A stretch of 64,000 bases of DNA from Herbinix hemicellulosilytica (GCF_002904165.1 NZ_CVTD020000023.1:62001-126000); one strand, 5' to 3'. Positions 24,863 to 34,685 are shown, counted from the stretch's first letter. Made by a program: numbers and translations. The notes: generated by a model not told the origin, from the letters alone.

Positions 24863-26716
24863 CTATACACCCATATAGTTTATCAATTTGTCATAAATTT
24901 CATTCATAACGGATACTACTTTTGCCGAAAGGTTATAAGCATTTTGGAAGCGGACAAGATTCATCGCCTCCTCGTCTATATCAACTCCCGATATGGACAA
25001 TTTATGGTTTGATATGGCTTTCAGTATATTTTCCTGACTTTGGGTAAAATTATTCGCTTTTCTTGTATCTATTCCTATATCCGCCACCAAAGTCTGCATA
25101 AAACCTGCAGGGGTACCCGTTCCGAACATGGACTTATCGTCTTTTAATCTGATCAGTTTTTCTACGATATCATTGTTATCTATTCCGTTCAGTACGTCGG
25201 TTGAGGCGGCAAAGTTTCTCGGATTGTTTATCAGCATACTATTGATTGTGAAATTCTCTGCTGTCATAAAATAGTAAGAACCGTATAAGGGCTGGTTACT
25301 CGGCACATCTTCATAAAAGCTGCCGGTCTGTGAATTAAATGTACTGTAGTCGTAATAATAATCGTCTGAATCCGCGTAAGGGCCAAATACATACTCTCTG
25401 CCGCTTACTTTATTGGTTGCGGTAAAGAAATCCATTCCGGCATCATTGTCAAGGTCTCTTCCTGCCCTGTGAATATCATTGAAAGCCTTGGAAAAAGTCC
25501 GTATAAATTCATTCATTTGATCAAGATAATACGAAATTCCTTTATAATTTATGCTTTCACCGATTGACGCGGTCGCATCCACAAACTGTGATTTCAAAGG
25601 CTCTTTCAGCTCGAACGTGTATATAAATTCCCCGGTTGTCTCGTCAATCTTTACTTCAAAACCAGCGTAGGCATACTCTTGATTACCTAATTTTATTATA
25701 CCGGTTTCGGGGATATTTAGTTTCTCTACCGCATTAATGGTAGTTCCTGTAACTACAATAAATATTTCTCCTGCTGCTGCGGTAACTTTACCCTGCAGAT
25801 TATGCAGGTTGTTGCCGTCTCTTAGTTCATACAGGCCTTTTAAAGCTCCGCCGATATTTGGGCTTCCCAAATTAAATTCCTGACCGTTTTCCCAATAAAC
25901 ATCATAGAGTCCGTCAATATCATTCTGATTTTGCTTATATTCTCTCGGAACAACCTTAAGCTTGTTATATTCTGCAGTATCAACCAGCGTTTGTCCGTCG
26001 ATTTTTATAACATAGCTGGTTACTCCGATCCCGTCTCCTACCACTTTTTCTGTTACAGTAATATTGGCTATTTGCGACAGTTCGTCAACCAGGAGATTTC
26101 TTTGGTCTCTAAGGTCATTGGCCTTTCCTCCGCTGACTTCCAGGGTATTAATCTGCTTTGTCAGAGAGGCTATTTGTTGAGCTATGGAATTTATTTTTTC
26201 GACCATATTTCGTATTTCAAAATTACATTCTTCCTGTATCTTTTTAAGATTAGTAGACAATGAATTGAAATATTCGGTCAGACTCTTACCGTAATTTATT
26301 ACCTGAGTCCGTGCAGTCAGACTGGACGGGTTATTGGAAAGCTCCTGCAGGCTTTTGTAAAGCGAATCAAAAGAAGTTGTAAACCCTTCCAGAGTAACTT
26401 CATTAAAATAATTCTCTATCTCTGTCATGTAATGGGACTTGGCAGCGTACTCACCAAAAATCGTATTATTTTTTCTGAACTTTAAATCATAATACTCATC
26501 TCTTAACTGATTTACACCGGTAACGGTAACACCGGTTCCTGCCATCCCGTATGTACTGTTCATTCTAAGAGGTTTTCCTGCCTGTATGCCCATAACCTGC
26601 CTAGAATAGCCTTCTGTCTCCGCGTTGGCTATATTATGGGCAGTTACATTCAGTGCAGCTTTATATGCATATAATCCGGTTTTTCCTATATTTAATCCGA
26701 AAAATGTTGATGCCAT
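24863..26716 (-). CDS. flgK: Flagellar hook-associated protein 1, FlgK (second copy in transcript order)
   Basis: 617 residues; hook-filament junction protein. Seen: the rod/hook N-terminus (FGLNIGKTGLYAYKAALNVTAHNIANAETEGYSRQ), noted here as the ALNVTAHNIAN and EGYSRQ blocks, the LRDQRNLLVDELS block near 200, and the C-terminal ISGVDIDEEAMNLVRFQ and AYNLSAKV. A large central region around residues 290-540 is variable. It directly follows another FlgK paralogue by 10 bases. AAGGAGAG precedes the ATG. Confidence 0.93.
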   Translation of the reverse strand: MASTFFGLNIGKTGLYAYKAALNVTAHNIANAETEGYSRQVMGIQAGKPLRMNSTYGMAGTGVTVTGVNQLRDEYYDLKFRKNNTIFGEYAAKSHYMTEIENYFNEVTLEGFTTSFDSLYKSLQELSNNPSSLTARTQVINYGKSLTEYFNSLSTNLKKIQEECNFEIRNMVEKINSIAQQIASLTKQINTLEVSGGKANDLRDQRNLLVDELSQIANITVTEKVVGDGIGVTSYVIKIDGQTLVDTAEYNKLKVVPREYKQNQNDIDGLYDVYWENGQEFNLGSPNIGGALKGLYELRDGNNLHNLQGKVTAAAGEIFIVVTGTTINAVEKLNIPETGIIKLGNQEYAYAGFEVKIDETTGEFIYTFELKEPLKSQFVDATASIGESINYKGISYYLDQMNEFIRTFSKAFNDIHRAGRDLDNDAGMDFFTATNKVSGREYVFGPYADSDDYYYDYSTFNSQTGSFYEDVPSNQPLYGSYYFMTAENFTINSMLINNPRNFAASTDVLNGIDNNDIVEKLIRLKDDKSMFGTGTPAGFMQTLVADIGIDTRKANNFTQSQENILKAISNHKLSISGVDIDEEAMNLVRFQNAYNLSAKVVSVMNEIYDKLINYMGV

Positions 26717-26726
26717 AATACTCTCC

Positions 26727-28451
26727 TTACATATTCATTATTATGTGTTCGAGCATTTCGCTTACTACTGTTATATACCTTGCAGCGGCATTATAGGCAT
26801 GTTGGAACTTGATCAGATTGGTCAACTCCTCGTCGGACGAAACACCCATTATTTCCGCTCTCTTATTGTCAATGCTGTCAACCATGGATGACTGATTTGA
26901 ACTTATCGTATAAACCTGTTCTCCCCAATTGGCAATCTCAGATATGAAAGAAACATAATAGTCGTTAAAATTATTCTTTGTTAATGAATTAGGTGATAAG
27001 GTAGCAAAAGGTTTCTGCCAGCCTTCCAAAAGTTTTTGGGCAGTTTCTATATCAAACGCTCCTGATCCGTCATTCTTTGATAAAGGAAGAAGGGACTTGT
27101 TAAGCAAAATATTAGGATTAACTTCTATCTCGCTTATAGTATATAAGGAGTAATTATCATTGGGGTCTTCTTCAATATAAACTTTAGCCAGTATGGTCTG
27201 AATTCCCCCGTCTTCGTCCATTATCTGAATTTCTCTTTCCTCATAACGGGGCATAGACTTTCTTGTAAAAAGCGCTTCACCCATTATCTTTTGAGAATCC
27301 ATACTTACGGGAGCGTTTTCTTCGTCCAGTATTTTTATTTTGCTTCCGTCGGCTAAGGTTACTTCCTTATTAGGACACAAAATGTCATTTACCATGGTTA
27401 CTATGCCATGTATCAATTGATCAAACTGGGCCTGAACAGTCATTATGACAGACGGGCTAATCTTGTTGTTATATTCCCTTACTGCTTCCTCGTACTCGTG
27501 ATCTGTTTCATATCGTTCACGAACCGGAATATCAGTATAATTAGCCTGTCTGTTACCCCTTGCTAAAAGCAATCCTTTCAGGTAACCGATATCTGTATCG
27601 TATACCGATGAAGGGGGCCTGTCAAAGTTAAAGACATCAACCTTGCCGTGTGCCACCCAAATAGGTTTCAGCATAGGGGAATCTTCACTGATTTGCACCG
27701 TTTCCATATGGTATACCAAATCTTCAGTTACAAAAGGCATCCCTTCCAAATTAACGGTGACTACCCCTGATTTGTCTTCTCTATATGTAATATAGGCAAT
27801 CTGACTCAGTTCATCCAAAAGCAGGTTTCTTTGATCCCGTAAATCATTCGCATTTTCCAGCCCTGAACTTTCGTACTGCCTAATCTTTATATTCAATTCC
27901 TTAATTTGGTCTCCGATTTCATTTATCCGTTTAACCTGTTCAATTATTTGAGTATTTAAATTAACCTGATAATCGCTTAACTGACTATATATATTATTTG
28001 CCCTTTCAACAAACGAAACCGCTGTTTGAACAAAAGAAGCCCGGGCCACAATATTGTCAGGCTCCTTAACCAATTCCTGCAGGGCTTCCCAGAACTCTTT
28101 CATCGTGTTCTGGAACTGTACCCCTTCGAGTTCTCCGAATAATCCTTCTATTTCATAAATGGTCTGATATTGTGAGTCATAAAAGCTCTTTCTTCCGATC
28201 TCTTCTCGATAAGCCCTGTCCAAAAAGACGTCTCTGACCTGTTTTACTTCTGCAAAGTCGACTCCTAAACCCACTTGCAGAGACGAAAGATAGGATTCCC
28301 CCAATTTAACGTATTTAAAGTCTCTAAAAATCGGCTGCTGTCTTACGTAACCTTTAGTATCTACATTTGCCAGATTATGTGAAGTCACGTTCAGAGCAGC
28401 CTGACTGACATTTAAACCCGATACGCCGATATATAATCCGTTAAACGCCAT
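26727..28451 (-). CDS. flgK: Flagellar hook-associated protein FlgK paralogue
   Basis: 574 residues from the ATG at 28451; the ATG two codons upstream is too close to AAGGTGG. Seen: FNGLYIGVSGLNVSQAALNV with ALNVTSHNLANVDTKGY, LRDQRNLLLDELSQIAY, and the C-terminal GVSSDEELTNLIKFQHAY. The middle differs strongly from the adjacent FlgK. Two FlgK-type genes in a row is recurrent in some Clostridia; which one makes the junction is not clear from sequence. Confidence 0.9.
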   Translation of the reverse strand: MAFNGLYIGVSGLNVSQAALNVTSHNLANVDTKGYVRQQPIFRDFKYVKLGESYLSSLQVGLGVDFAEVKQVRDVFLDRAYREEIGRKSFYDSQYQTIYEIEGLFGELEGVQFQNTMKEFWEALQELVKEPDNIVARASFVQTAVSFVERANNIYSQLSDYQVNLNTQIIEQVKRINEIGDQIKELNIKIRQYESSGLENANDLRDQRNLLLDELSQIAYITYREDKSGVVTVNLEGMPFVTEDLVYHMETVQISEDSPMLKPIWVAHGKVDVFNFDRPPSSVYDTDIGYLKGLLLARGNRQANYTDIPVRERYETDHEYEEAVREYNNKISPSVIMTVQAQFDQLIHGIVTMVNDILCPNKEVTLADGSKIKILDEENAPVSMDSQKIMGEALFTRKSMPRYEEREIQIMDEDGGIQTILAKVYIEEDPNDNYSLYTISEIEVNPNILLNKSLLPLSKNDGSGAFDIETAQKLLEGWQKPFATLSPNSLTKNNFNDYYVSFISEIANWGEQVYTISSNQSSMVDSIDNKRAEIMGVSSDEELTNLIKFQHAYNAAARYITVVSEMLEHIIMNM

Positions 28452-28479
28452 ATGCATACCACCTTAAGTATAGATTTAC

Positions 28480-28995
28480 TTACTGTTTTGCATCAAACAT
28501 TCCTGTTCCCGGAATTTCATCATAGCTCTGCGATGCATTTTTATTGTAAGTATTATTGCCCGGCGACATCCTGATGCTTTGTATAAAATTCATATTAAAA
28601 TCAATCATTTCCAGGGATTGCTCAATCAAATCTTTATTTCTGTTGTTTATTTCAGCCAAAAAACTGACTGTTTTTTTAAGTTTGTCATGCAACTCGGAAA
28701 GTACCCTTTTTTCCTTCTGCTCATCGTTAAGCAACTCAATCAGGGTTTTTAAATTCATATTGCCGTCTTTTTTCCCCAGAACTGTTTTTATATCTTCCAT
28801 TACTTTACCTCTTTTGTTCTCCAGGGAGGTTATTCTGTCTATTGCCTCCTGTTCCTTTGCCGTAATATTTTGCAATGCCGCCGTGTCATTATTTACGATA
28901 ATCTGTGTCTTTTCATTAGCTATAGGAATCAGGCTGCTGTAGATTTCTTGTTCTTCGTTTAATATATTGATTAATTCTTCAATTAGGCTTGCCAC
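28480..28995 (-). CDS. flgN: FlgN family flagellar chaperone
   Basis: About 171 residues from a GTG at 28995, giving the usual start (then ASLIEELINILNEEQEIY); an ATG at 29007 is an alternative but its GAAGG site is only two bases away. The protein is entirely helical, with a coiled coil over residues 10-110, as in FlgN, the export chaperone for FlgK and FlgL. It lies between flgM and the flgK genes, the canonical place. Confidence 0.85.
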   Translation of the reverse strand: MASLIEELINILNEEQEIYSSLIPIANEKTQIIVNNDTAALQNITAKEQEAIDRITSLENKRGKVMEDIKTVLGKKDGNMNLKTLIELLNDEQKEKRVLSELHDKLKKTVSFLAEINNRNKDLIEQSLEMIDFNMNFIQSIRMSPGNNTYNKNASQSYDEIPGTGMFDAKQ

Positions 28996-29037
28996 GGTAT
29001 ACCTCATTTCCTTCTGATATTAAAATCACCTTGTGAT

Positions 29038-29316
29038 CTATATCAGTTCATCAAAATAGCGGTTTACAATTTTTTCGGCTACTTCTTCCATACTGACATT
29101 GTAAGTCCCGGCTTCCATGCGTTTCTTTATTTCGTTAATTTTATCTGTTCTTACATCCGGTATTTGTGAAATTACCTGTTTTGCCAAAGTATAGTCATTT
29201 CCGGTACGGGACAATTCCAATTTATCACCGTAGCTTATTGCATCTGTCTTTTTAACTTTGCTTACTTTTCCGGAATTTAAGATCTGTCCGATCTTATTAA
29301 ATCCGTCTATCCGCAT
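29038..29316 (-). CDS. flgM: Anti-sigma-28 factor FlgM
   Basis: 92 residues; holds sigma-28 inactive until it is exported through the finished hook. Seen: the basic N-terminus, KLELSRTGNDYTLAKQVIS and the C-terminal helices RTDKINEIKKRMEAGTY and VSMEEVAEKIVNRYFDEL, which form the sigma-binding part. First gene of the flgM-flgN-flgK-flgK-flgL-fliW-csrA unit, with its own sigma-28 promoter. Confidence 0.94.
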   Translation of the reverse strand: MRIDGFNKIGQILNSGKVSKVKKTDAISYGDKLELSRTGNDYTLAKQVISQIPDVRTDKINEIKKRMEAGTYNVSMEEVAEKIVNRYFDELI

Positions 29317-29363
29317 CGTTTCTCACCACCTAACCTATAAAATTCTGCTCAATCCTATATTAT

Positions 29364-29390
29364 TTATCGGCTTTTTTCAAATTTATATTA
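29364..29390 (-). promoter_or_regulatory. Sigma-28 promoter of flgM operon
   Basis: Minus strand TAAT-N15-GCCGATAA. The -10 is a perfect sigma-28 element; the -35 departs from TAAA by one base. It is about 48 bases before the flgM start. Confidence 0.8.
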
Positions 29391-29454
29391 TAGCAAAATT
29401 TCATTTTTTAAATACTATATATAATTAATATGCGCATTCTTCGACATTGTTTTC

Positions 29455-29505
29455 TTAAATAAAATAACACAAGCATAAATCCTCCGATTAAGAGAATTTA
29501 TGCTT
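29455..29505 (-). terminator. Intrinsic terminator of ctpA
   Basis: Minus strand stem AAGCATAAAT/ATTTATGCTT (10 pairs) with a 15-base loop, followed by a T-rich tail (TTATTTTATTT). It lies 25 bases after the ctpA stop. Confidence 0.8.
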
Positions 29506-29529
29506 GATACATATTAGTCCATTTTATGT

Positions 29530-30780
29530 CTATTGATTGTTATTTATTTGTTCCTTAAGGATTTCAATAGCCTTTTGCAACTGGTTATCCTCATCGAAAG
29601 GAATAGTAACCATTTGCTTTAGCTCATCAGCCAATTCCACCTCTACATCCGGCACAATTCCAATTCCGTGAATATTGCGTCCCTTTGGAGTAAAGTACTT
29701 TGATATGGTCAGTTTTACCGCTGTTCCGTCGGTTAAAGGAATAACTTTTTGCACTATTCCTTTCCCATAGCTTGTTGTGCCAACAATGGTTCCTATACCG
29801 TAATCCTGTATGGCTCCCGCAAAAATCTCTGATGCGCTGGCACTTTTTCCGTTGATAAGTACAGCAAGAGGTTTTTCAAATCTGTCAGGATTAGTGGTTT
29901 TTTCATTTTCCCGCTTCTTATATTTATCTTCAGTATAAACCACAAGTTTACCTTTGGGAAGAAAACGGTCCAATATATTGACCACAGCTTCCATTAATCC
30001 ACCGGGATTATCTCTTACGTCAACAACCAAGGCTTTCATGCCCATCTTTTCCAATTCATCAACCGCAGAGTAAAACTGGGAAATGGTAATCTCATCAAAC
30101 TCGAGGATTTGAATATACCCTATATCATCGTCAAGCATTTTATGTTCTATGGTTGGTATGTTGATTTTTTGCCTTACTATAGTAAAATCTATAGGTTCGT
30201 CGACACCTTCCCTGATTATGGTAATGTTAACCTTGGTGCCTTCTTTTCCCTTCATTTTGCTGACAACCTCGGATAAGTCTTTACCGGTAACTTCTTCCCC
30301 TTCAACCTTATAAAGGATATCATCCGGAAGCAGCCCCGCTTTGTATGCCGGAGAATCCTTATATGGTTTTACAATGGTTATTATACCTGTTTTCATATCC
30401 TGGCTAACGACTGCCCCAATACCATGGTAGACACCTGTAGAACTTTCAATTAAGCTTTTATATTCATCCTTGGTAAAATATGTTGAATAAGGATCTCCCA
30501 AACTGTTTATAAAACCTCTATAGATGCCGTTTTCCAGCGCTTCTTCATCTACTTCGTCAAGATAATAAGTATCTACCAGTTTCTGCAAAACAGACAGTTT
30601 TTGAATAATAAAATCATAAGGGTTATTTTCTTCGTTCTCGGAAGACGTTATGTCACTCTTTGCAGCGCTGTTTTTCTCGGGTGTGTCTAATACAAAGAAG
30701 TAAGTTCCGCCGACTACCAGGAACAGTAATACTGCTCCGAACAGCCCCGAAAGAAAACCCATCAGAAAATTTTTCCTCAT
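29530..30780 (-). CDS. ctpA: Carboxy-terminal processing protease CtpA (S41)
   Basis: 416 residues from the ATG at 30780, preceded by AGGAGG; a longer frame begins seven codons earlier. Periplasmic-type serine protease anchored by an N-terminal membrane segment (residues 5-28). Seen: a PDZ domain near 110-185 (YHGIGAVVSQD, then AYKAGLLPDDILYKVEG), the DNPGG oxyanion block, the nucleophile motif KSASASEIFAGAI, and the Lys in SYGKGIVQ, completing the Ser-Lys dyad. Such proteases process sporulation and envelope proteins. Confidence 0.95.
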   Translation of the reverse strand: MRKNFLMGFLSGLFGAVLLFLVVGGTYFFVLDTPEKNSAAKSDITSSENEENNPYDFIIQKLSVLQKLVDTYYLDEVDEEALENGIYRGFINSLGDPYSTYFTKDEYKSLIESSTGVYHGIGAVVSQDMKTGIITIVKPYKDSPAYKAGLLPDDILYKVEGEEVTGKDLSEVVSKMKGKEGTKVNITIIREGVDEPIDFTIVRQKINIPTIEHKMLDDDIGYIQILEFDEITISQFYSAVDELEKMGMKALVVDVRDNPGGLMEAVVNILDRFLPKGKLVVYTEDKYKKRENEKTTNPDRFEKPLAVLINGKSASASEIFAGAIQDYGIGTIVGTTSYGKGIVQKVIPLTDGTAVKLTISKYFTPKGRNIHGIGIVPDVEVELADELKQMVTIPFDEDNQLQKAIEILKEQINNNQ

Positions 30781-30810
30781 TATTAATTGTCCTCCTAACA
30801 TTAGCCTGGT

Positions 30811-30850
30811 AAAAGCCGAAAAATAAATCTTTAAACTTTATCTTTTCGGC
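30811..30850 (-). terminator. Intrinsic terminator of the PucR-type gene
   Basis: Minus strand GCCGAAAA/TTTTTCGGC stem of eight pairs with a loop of about 20, followed by TTTT. It lies between the PucR-type gene and ctpA. Confidence 0.65.
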
Positions 30851-30860
30851 GTTAAAAATT

Positions 30861-31949
30861 TTAATAATCCAACTGTTCCATATATTTCATGTACTTAACT
30901 ACCATTAAAGCTATCTTGAATGTAATGGCATCTTCAAAAACCCGCAAATCCAGATTTGTAGTCTTTTGAAGCTTATCCAGACGGTAAACTAAGGTATTTC
31001 TGTGGATATATAATTGTCTTGAAGTTTCGGATACGTTAAGGTTGTTCTCAAAGAACTTGTTTATGGTTGTTAAGGTTTCTTCATCGAATTCATCGGGTGA
31101 CTTGCCGTCGAATATTTCTTTAATAAACATTTTGCATAAAGGCATAGGAAGCTGGTATATAAGACGTCCGATTCCTAAGTTGTTGTATGCTACAATATTT
31201 CTGTCGCTATAGAAAATCTTGCCTACGTCCAAAGCCATCTTTGCTTCTTTATATGATCTGGAAACATCCTTTATCTCATTGACTATGGTACCGTAAGCCA
31301 CATGAACCTTGGACATAGCTTCCATGTTCAGCATATCAAGAATAACCTTAGCTGTTTTATTTACATCATCATAAGTTTCATTTGGCTTTAGTTCTTTCAC
31401 CAAAATAATATTTTTCTCGTCTACTGCAGTTATAAAATCTTTTGTTTTTCCTGAAAACAGGCTACGTACAGTTTCGAGTGCATTTGTATCTTTCTCGTTC
31501 TTTGTTTCAATGATATATACAACCCTGCGGGCTTCGGTGTCTATATGAAGTTTTTTCGCACGGTTGTAAATGTCAACCAGCAACAAATTGTCCAAAAGCA
31601 GGTTCTTTATAAAATTATCTTTATCATAACGTTCTTTGTAGGCGACCAAAAGATTCTGTATCTGGAAAGCAGCAATCTTTCCTACCATAAATACATCTTC
31701 ACTGTCACCTTTTGCTACTATAACATATTCCAACTGATGCTCGTCAAATACCTTGAAAAATTGATATCCCTGAATCGCCTGACTGTCTGCGGGAGATGCC
31801 ACAAAAGATAATACAATATTTTCATATTGCTCCGGATTTTCTACAGTCGATGCAAGAACTTTACCTTCCGTATCCATTACCGAAATATCAATTCTTGTAA
31901 TATTTTTTAACCCTTCGATTGTATTTTGCAGTATTTGATTCGATATCAT
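30861..31949 (-). CDS. PucR/CdaR-family transcriptional regulator
   Basis: 362 residues. Residues 1-100 form a sensor-like domain (DISVMDTEGKVLASTV). Residues 130-270 match the GGDEF-related CdaR linker, with the VHVAYGTIVNEIKDVSRSYKEAK block. Residues 305-355 hold the DNA-binding HTH_30 motif (NVSETSRQLYIHRNTLVYRL, with the RNTLxYRL signature). CdaR-type regulators control uptake and breakdown of organic acids and sugars; the target here is unknown. AAAGGAG precedes the ATG. It is flanked by a terminator and a long intergenic region. Confidence 0.88.
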   Translation of the reverse strand: MISNQILQNTIEGLKNITRIDISVMDTEGKVLASTVENPEQYENIVLSFVASPADSQAIQGYQFFKVFDEHQLEYVIVAKGDSEDVFMVGKIAAFQIQNLLVAYKERYDKDNFIKNLLLDNLLLVDIYNRAKKLHIDTEARRVVYIIETKNEKDTNALETVRSLFSGKTKDFITAVDEKNIILVKELKPNETYDDVNKTAKVILDMLNMEAMSKVHVAYGTIVNEIKDVSRSYKEAKMALDVGKIFYSDRNIVAYNNLGIGRLIYQLPMPLCKMFIKEIFDGKSPDEFDEETLTTINKFFENNLNVSETSRQLYIHRNTLVYRLDKLQKTTNLDLRVFEDAITFKIALMVVKYMKYMEQLDY

Positions 31950-32460
31950 ATTTACACTCCTTTAAGTATTATATTTCTATTTTCACTTAAAATTCATAGA
32001 TACTAGTCCCATTTTATCATTTTGTTCGTAGAAAGTAAACTATTTTTATTAAAATTACATAAATTATTTCGTACAATACTGTCAAATCATTATAAAATAC
32101 AATTTGTTTATTTATTAAACTAATATCTTATTATCTTATACAAAATCTAATACAGACTGTTTTCATATACGGGCTTACCGTGTTTTAGCCAAAGCACATA
32201 AGTATTTTTTTTTCTTAATTTTCATAAATTAATATTCATATTATTTTTTTATAATACATCAAAATTCACAAAAAGAGTTCCTATGCAGAAACTCTTCATC
32301 CAAGCATAATTGATTTCCATTCATTTTATAATTTATAGAAAGCACCAATATACTTGCGTAATATCTATCAAAACATTTCTTACAACTATGCCGACAATCA
32401 TAAATAAAATAGCTTACCTGTATTTATTAATCTATAGCTTTAAAGATGATATGCTATTAC
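31950..32460. other. Long A+T-rich intergenic region
   Basis: About 510 bases between the PucR-type start and the ugpC terminator. No convincing ORF on either strand. It holds one orphan terminator-like hairpin (separate entry) and must also carry the PucR-type promoter, which I could not place with confidence. Confidence 0.6.
32270..32296 (-). terminator. Orphan terminator-like hairpin
   Basis: Minus strand stem AAGAGTT/AACTCTT (seven pairs) with a loop of about 10, directly followed by TTTTT-G. The nearest upstream gene already has its own terminator at 32467. This may end a small transcript or act in the leader of the PucR-type gene. Confidence 0.45.
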
Positions 32461-32490
32461 ATAAATAAGGGAACACCGAAGTGTTCCCTT
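32461..32490 (-). terminator. Intrinsic terminator of ugpC
   Basis: Minus strand AAGGGAACAC/GTGTTCCCTT, ten perfect pairs closed by a very stable TTCG tetraloop. The tail TTATTTATG is T-rich rather than a pure T run. It is 16 bases after the stop. Confidence 0.85.
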
Positions 32491-32505
32491 TAATTACTGA
32501 TTTTA

Positions 32506-33621
32506 TTAGTTTGTAATTACCATTTCTGTATCTTTATCAAAGAAGTGTGCCTTGTTCATATCAAATGCAATCTTCAATGTATCGTTAGGTCTAGCGGATG
32601 TACGAGGATTTACACGAGCTGTAATCTCAATATTCTCGTCAAGAGTGAAGTATAAGAATACTTCGGCACCGAGAAGCTCGTATACTCTTACGGTAGCTTC
32701 AATTACAGCATCAGGATAATTGCTTATGAACATTTCTTCATCATGAATATCCTCAGGACGAATACCCATAATAACTTTCTTATCCACATAACCGCTATCA
32801 ACCAGTTTCTTGGCTTTAGCTTCAGGAACTTTCACATAATTACCGCAGAATTCTGCATAAATACCGTTTTCCTGCTTAACGATTGTTGACTCGATAAAGT
32901 TCATCTGAGGTGAACCCATGAAGCCTGCAACGAACAGGTTCTGAGGCTTGTCGTACAGATTTTGAGGTGAATCTACCTGTTGAATGATACCATCTTTCAT
33001 AACAACGATCTTGGTACCAAGTGTCATAGCTTCGGTCTGGTCATGGGTAACGTAAATGAATGTTGTCTGCAGTCTCTGATGCAGCTTGGAAATCTCAATA
33101 CGCATTTGAACTCTCAGCTTAGCATCCAGGTTGGACAGCGGCTCATCCATCAGGAATACCTTAGGATTACGAACGATAGCACGACCCATAGCTACACGCT
33201 GTCTCTGACCACCGGACAGAGCCTTAGGTTTACGATCAAGCAGGTGTTCAATATCAAGAATCTTAGCAGCTTCATGCACAAGCTTATCAATCTGATCCTT
33301 AGGTACTTTTCTTAATTTAAGACCAAAGGCCATATTGTCATATACTGACATATGCGGATACAACGCATAGTTCTGGAAAACCATCGCAATATCTCTATCC
33401 TTCGGTTCTACATCGTTAACCAGTTTATCACCAATATAAATTTCACCCTGTGTAATTTCTTCAAGGCCGGCAATCATACGTAAAGTCGTTGACTTACCAC
33501 AACCTGACGGTCCTACGAAAATAACAAACTCCCTATCAGCAATCTCCAAATTAAAATCTTTAACAGCAACTACACCGTTAGGATATTGCTTGGTTACATT
33601 CCTTAAAGATAAACTTGCCAT
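32506..33621 (-). CDS. ugpC: Sugar ABC transporter ATP-binding protein (UgpC/MsmX type)
   Basis: 371 residues; energises carbohydrate ABC importers, often several in one cell. Seen: Walker A GPSGCGKST near 38, Q-loop VFQNYALYPHMSV, signature LSGGQRQRVAMGRA near 135, Walker B VFLMDEPLSNLDAKLR, H-loop FIYVTHDQTEA, and a C-terminal TOBE-type regulatory domain (GIRPEDIHDE). Length and C-domain are typical. It is a lone gene with no permease nearby, as for the shared ATPases MsmX/MsmK. AGGAGGATAGG precedes the ATG. Confidence 0.93.
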   Translation of the reverse strand: MASLSLRNVTKQYPNGVVAVKDFNLEIADREFVIFVGPSGCGKSTTLRMIAGLEEITQGEIYIGDKLVNDVEPKDRDIAMVFQNYALYPHMSVYDNMAFGLKLRKVPKDQIDKLVHEAAKILDIEHLLDRKPKALSGGQRQRVAMGRAIVRNPKVFLMDEPLSNLDAKLRVQMRIEISKLHQRLQTTFIYVTHDQTEAMTLGTKIVVMKDGIIQQVDSPQNLYDKPQNLFVAGFMGSPQMNFIESTIVKQENGIYAEFCGNYVKVPEAKAKKLVDSGYVDKKVIMGIRPEDIHDEEMFISNYPDAVIEATVRVYELLGAEVFLYFTLDENIEITARVNPRTSARPNDTLKIAFDMNKAHFFDKDTEMVITN

Positions 33622-33800
33622 TTCCTATCCTCCTATATAATCGTATGTTCTTGTACAAGGTTATATAAGTATGATACACTATTTAATATTCTTAAACCAT
33701 ATCCCAATTTAACAAAATCAATTTTTGCCTTTTGTATAATTTGTATATTATTAGATAAAATAAGTAGATTTACCGAGAATACTAAGGTTTTTTTATTTAA

Positions 33801-34685
33801 TTACTGTCTATATTCTATAAAACCTTCGCCCATTACTTCCCTGACATCATTTACTATAATAAACGATTTAGGATCTATACTCTTTGCAATTTCAGTTATT
33901 TTTACAATTTCCTTTTTTGAAACCACACAAAACAGCATTTTTCTGTCTTTATTTGAATACATGCCTGTAGAACTTAAACCTGTTACTCCACGGTCAAGAC
34001 CGGTCATTATTGCTTCCGCTATTTTTTCATATTCGTCTGAAATAATATAGGCCATTTTAGCGAATTTCAATCCTTCAACTATACCGTCGGATACTTTTGC
34101 TGAAACAAACACCGCTATAATAGCATACAGGGCATTTTCAAGGCCGAACACAAAAGCACCGAGCAATATTATTGCTCCGTCAATAAAAGTTAAAATAATT
34201 GGTGTGGAAATATGCCTATTATATGCATGAATAATAGTTGCAAGCAAATCGGTCCCTCCGGTAGAAGCCGAAGCAGAAAAAACCATGCCCAGCCCTACTC
34301 CGGATATGGCTCCGCCCACCAAAGAGGCAAGCAGCAAATCTTCAAATTTAAAATTATATATCGGAACGACCATCATAGTTAAAACATATACCGCAGTACC
34401 CAGTAAAACATTGAACATGGTTTTAATACCCAGCAGGCGGATGGCTATAAGAAAAAGCGGTACATTGGATAAGACGGTAAATAACCATATCGGTATACCG
34501 CCCTCCCACAAAAAATTCGTAACTTCCTTTACAACGATAGCAAGTCCGGCAAGTCCTCCGGTTACAAGGCCCATCGGTTCAAATATTAAGTTTACGGCCA
34601 AAGCCATTAATATTGCCCCTACGGTTATTGTCAAGTTTTTTCTTAATAATATGACTTTTTTGCTATGATTTCTTCTCTTGTCCAT
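33801..34685 (-). CDS. YitT family membrane protein (DUF161/DUF2179)
   Basis: 294 residues with five or six hydrophobic helices in residues 15-200 (GAILMALAVNLIFEPMGLV, then a GGTDLLATII motif near 140) and a soluble C-terminal DUF2179 domain near 210-290 (AYIISDEYEKIAEAIM, GLDRGVTGL, ending in VREVMGEGFIEY). The family is widespread in Firmicutes; its transport role is not established. GAGGT precedes the ATG. Single-gene unit by position. Confidence 0.9.
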   Translation of the reverse strand: MDKRRNHSKKVILLRKNLTITVGAILMALAVNLIFEPMGLVTGGLAGLAIVVKEVTNFLWEGGIPIWLFTVLSNVPLFLIAIRLLGIKTMFNVLLGTAVYVLTMMVVPIYNFKFEDLLLASLVGGAISGVGLGMVFSASASTGGTDLLATIIHAYNRHISTPIILTFIDGAIILLGAFVFGLENALYAIIAVFVSAKVSDGIVEGLKFAKMAYIISDEYEKIAEAIMTGLDRGVTGLSSTGMYSNKDRKMLFCVVSKKEIVKITEIAKSIDPKSFIIVNDVREVMGEGFIEYRQ

